From Modicisalibacter luteus DSM 23508 (GTDB taxonomy: Bacteria; Pseudomonadota; Gammaproteobacteria; Pseudomonadales; Halomonadaceae), in NCBI RefSeq assembly GCF_000378505.1, contig NZ_KB899995.1, forward strand, positions 124,001-188,000: a DNA stretch of 64,000 nt, in the 5' to 3' direction. Below are positions 62,510 to 64,000 of this stretch, one piece after another. Every line of letters starts with the position of its first letter. Position 1 is the first letter of the stretch. The notes below the pieces were generated by a model. The model searched no databases and was not told where the DNA came from. It saw only the letters and a list, made by a program, of their open reading frames with translations. Position numbers and translations under genes: made by a program.

Positions 62510-64000
62510 CAGACGAGGTCGCGCGGGATTTCCTCGTCCCAACTCTTGGCAAAGACCCGGCTATCGCCTTCGTAGGCATCCAGTGTCGCCCGCAAGCGAA
62601 AGCTTTCTGCATTGGACGTCATCAATGTACGGGTCACACTTCGTACTTCCCAGTCGCCACGTCGGAAACTGCGCTCCCATTCGGTCCAGCCGCTCAGGCT
62701 GTCGTAGTTGCCGTAGGCATAGGTATAGCGCTCGACAACACGTGACGAGAGTTGGAGATCGATATCATCGAGACGGAAGGTGCCCTCGTCATTGATGACT
62801 TCGAGTGTGGTCTGATCCTTGGCCAGGTCTCGTATCACCCGCCATGCTTCTTGGCTTGGCTGTATCAGGGTCACCGCTAGCGGCGGCGCGCCCTCCGGCG
62901 GGCCGAAGTGGGGCAGGGCCGCTTCTTCCTGGGGCCGGGGCTCGCGGCATGGCAGGATCAGCCGGCAGCCGGCAGGGTGTACTGTCAGCTTGACGGGAAC
63001 CGGCGATGGCCAGGCCAGCGGCCAGTAACTGGTCGAGAGCGAGAGCCGGATGGCGTTACCCACCGGAAACTTCTGCGCGATGTGTTTAAGCGGTACACGC
63101 ACGCGATAACGCTTGCCGGGTTCCAGTGGCTGGGGAAATTCGTCACTGTCACGGTGAGTCAGGTTGAGCAGGCCATAGGATATCCGGGTCGCCTTGTCGT
63201 CTTCCGCAATGTCGCTGAGCCGTAGCGCCACCATGGCTACCGGTTGGTCGGCCTCGATGTCGAGCTCGACCACGGGTTGTCCGCAAATTTCGATGTCGTG
63301 ATCGAGTCGTGCCGTCTGGAATATCAGCGCACCGCCATCCTCGTCGCGTTGATCGTGAGGCAGATCCGGCGGGGCATTGTAGGAACACCACTTGCCGGCA
63401 TATAACCCTACCGACAGCGGCGAGCGCACAGAGAGGGGAGTATCGTCGCCCGTTACGGCAGTCGCAGGATCCTGCGGGGCAGGCACGAGGTCATGCCCGC
63501 TGGTGAGACGGAAATGCTTCGGCTCGATCCGCGGTGAAGGCCAGCTCGGTTCGGCAACCCAGCGCCCCGGTCGAAATTCATAGCGGGCCGACGGTGGAAC
63601 CGATTCCTGCATCCATACGCGCAGCATCGGCTCGTCCATGATGCTCGTTTCCTTGCCCTTCAACCAATGATCCCACCAGCGCAGCGACTCCTGTAAAAAG
63701 CCGATGGCCGGGCCTGGAACGCCAAGGTGGGGGTACTTGTGCGCCCACGGGCCAACCAGGCCCTTGCGTGGCACGTCGAGCCCCGCGAGCAACCGGAACA
63801 CGGCATTGCAGTAACCGTCAGCCCAACCGCTGATGGCATAGACGGGGCAGTGAATGCGTGAGAAATCCTCGCAGACCGAGCCATGCTTCCAGTAGTCGTC
63901 GCGCCGCTGATGCTGGAGCCAGGTAGCCAGCCAGAGGCCGCTATCCTCAAGGCGCTCCCGCCACATGTCCCGCCAGCGCTCGCCGACCAGTAACGGGTCG
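62509..64000 (-). CDS. CocE/NonD-family hydrolase, cut by the right edge
   Basis: A C-terminal 496-codon part of an X-Pro dipeptidyl-peptidase (S15)-type hydrolase. The frame stays open past the ATG at 63966 to the edge (DPLLVGERWRDMW), so the N-terminal Ser domain is outside the window. Visible are CPVYAISGWADGYCNAVFRLL (acid residue region), GPWAHKYPH (catalytic His region), LRWWDHWLKGKE and the C-terminal jelly-roll domain. The substrate is unknown; members act on esters or amides. Confidence 0.86.
   Translation of the reverse strand, partial: DPLLVGERWRDMWRERLEDSGLWLATWLQHQRRDDYWKHGSVCEDFSRIHCPVYAISGWADGYCNAVFRLLAGLDVPRKGLVGPWAHKYPHLGVPGPAIGFLQESLRWWDHWLKGKETSIMDEPMLRVWMQESVPPSARYEFRPGRWVAEPSWPSPRIEPKHFRLTSGHDLVPAPQDPATAVTGDDTPLSVRSPLSVGLYAGKWCSYNAPPDLPHDQRDEDGGALIFQTARLDHDIEICGQPVVELDIEADQPVAMVALRLSDIAEDDKATRISYGLLNLTHRDSDEFPQPLEPGKRYRVRVPLKHIAQKFPVGNAIRLSLSTSYWPLAWPSPVPVKLTVHPAGCRLILPCREPRPQEEAALPHFGPPEGAPPLAVTLIQPSQEAWRVIRDLAKDQTTLEVINDEGTFRLDDIDLQLSSRVVERYTYAYGNYDSLSGWTEWERSFRRGDWEVRSVTRTLMTSNAESFRLRATLDAYEGDSRVFAKSWDEEIPRDLV

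Overview
The window is gamma-proteobacterial chromosome, most like a Halomonas or another member of the Halomonadaceae. This is inferred from the gene content: betaine/sarcosine turnover, hydroxyproline-type catabolism with a TRAP transporter, a PQQ alcohol-oxidation island, CsrB-type sRNAs and a DUF1127 gene. No rRNA or tRNA was seen. Base composition is uneven: the 3.2-10.6 kb catabolic block and the gfa/AhpD-like stretch (43.1-44.4 kb) are visibly more AT-rich than the pqq and fds genes.

Layout. 1-2.2 kb: the end of a heterotetrameric sarcosine oxidase operon (soxA partial, soxG), then purU. 2.3-3.2 kb: an orphan glycine-betaine binding protein. 3.6-13.9 kb: a hydroxyproline/proline-type amino acid island with a DapA-family lyase, a DAO-family flavoenzyme, an aldehyde dehydrogenase and TRAP transporter dctPQM on the plus strand, facing a minus-strand unit of two proline-racemase-superfamily enzymes flanking an Ldh-family imino acid reductase. 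14.0-21.1 kb: an NADH:flavin oxidoreductase-type demethylase divergent from a TetR regulator, then proC, a broken small ORF, putP and etfBA. This fits demethylation of an N-methylated proline followed by proline metabolism.

21.6-49.7 kb is a nearly complete oxidation route from alcohol to CO2. It holds two ABC-type systems of the kind found with PQQ dehydrogenases, xoxJ-, xoxG- and xoxF-like genes (XoxF carries the Asp-x-Asp signature of lanthanide enzymes), pqqABCDE with two peptidases, glutathione-dependent formaldehyde oxidation genes (frmA, gfa), and an NAD-linked formate dehydrogenase (fdsGBA, fdsD). A decayed fragment of glutathione-independent formaldehyde dehydrogenase follows. PurU and sarcosine oxidase at the left edge feed the same one-carbon and formate pool.

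50.0-52.4 kb holds what I consider the most notable signal: two CsrB/RsmZ-type regulatory RNAs on the same strand, 11 and 6 GGA motifs, strong terminators and a shared promoter layout with a UvrY/GacA-like half-site. Each lies next to one of two paralogous 119-aa acidic proteins. 52.5-64 kb is mixed: a Crp/Fnr regulator, a zinc peptidase-like protein, a cold-shock protein, DUF1127 plus LysR, beta-alanine-type catabolism (mmsA plus aminotransferase), a LysR gene with hglS, and a partial CocE/NonD hydrolase running off the right edge.
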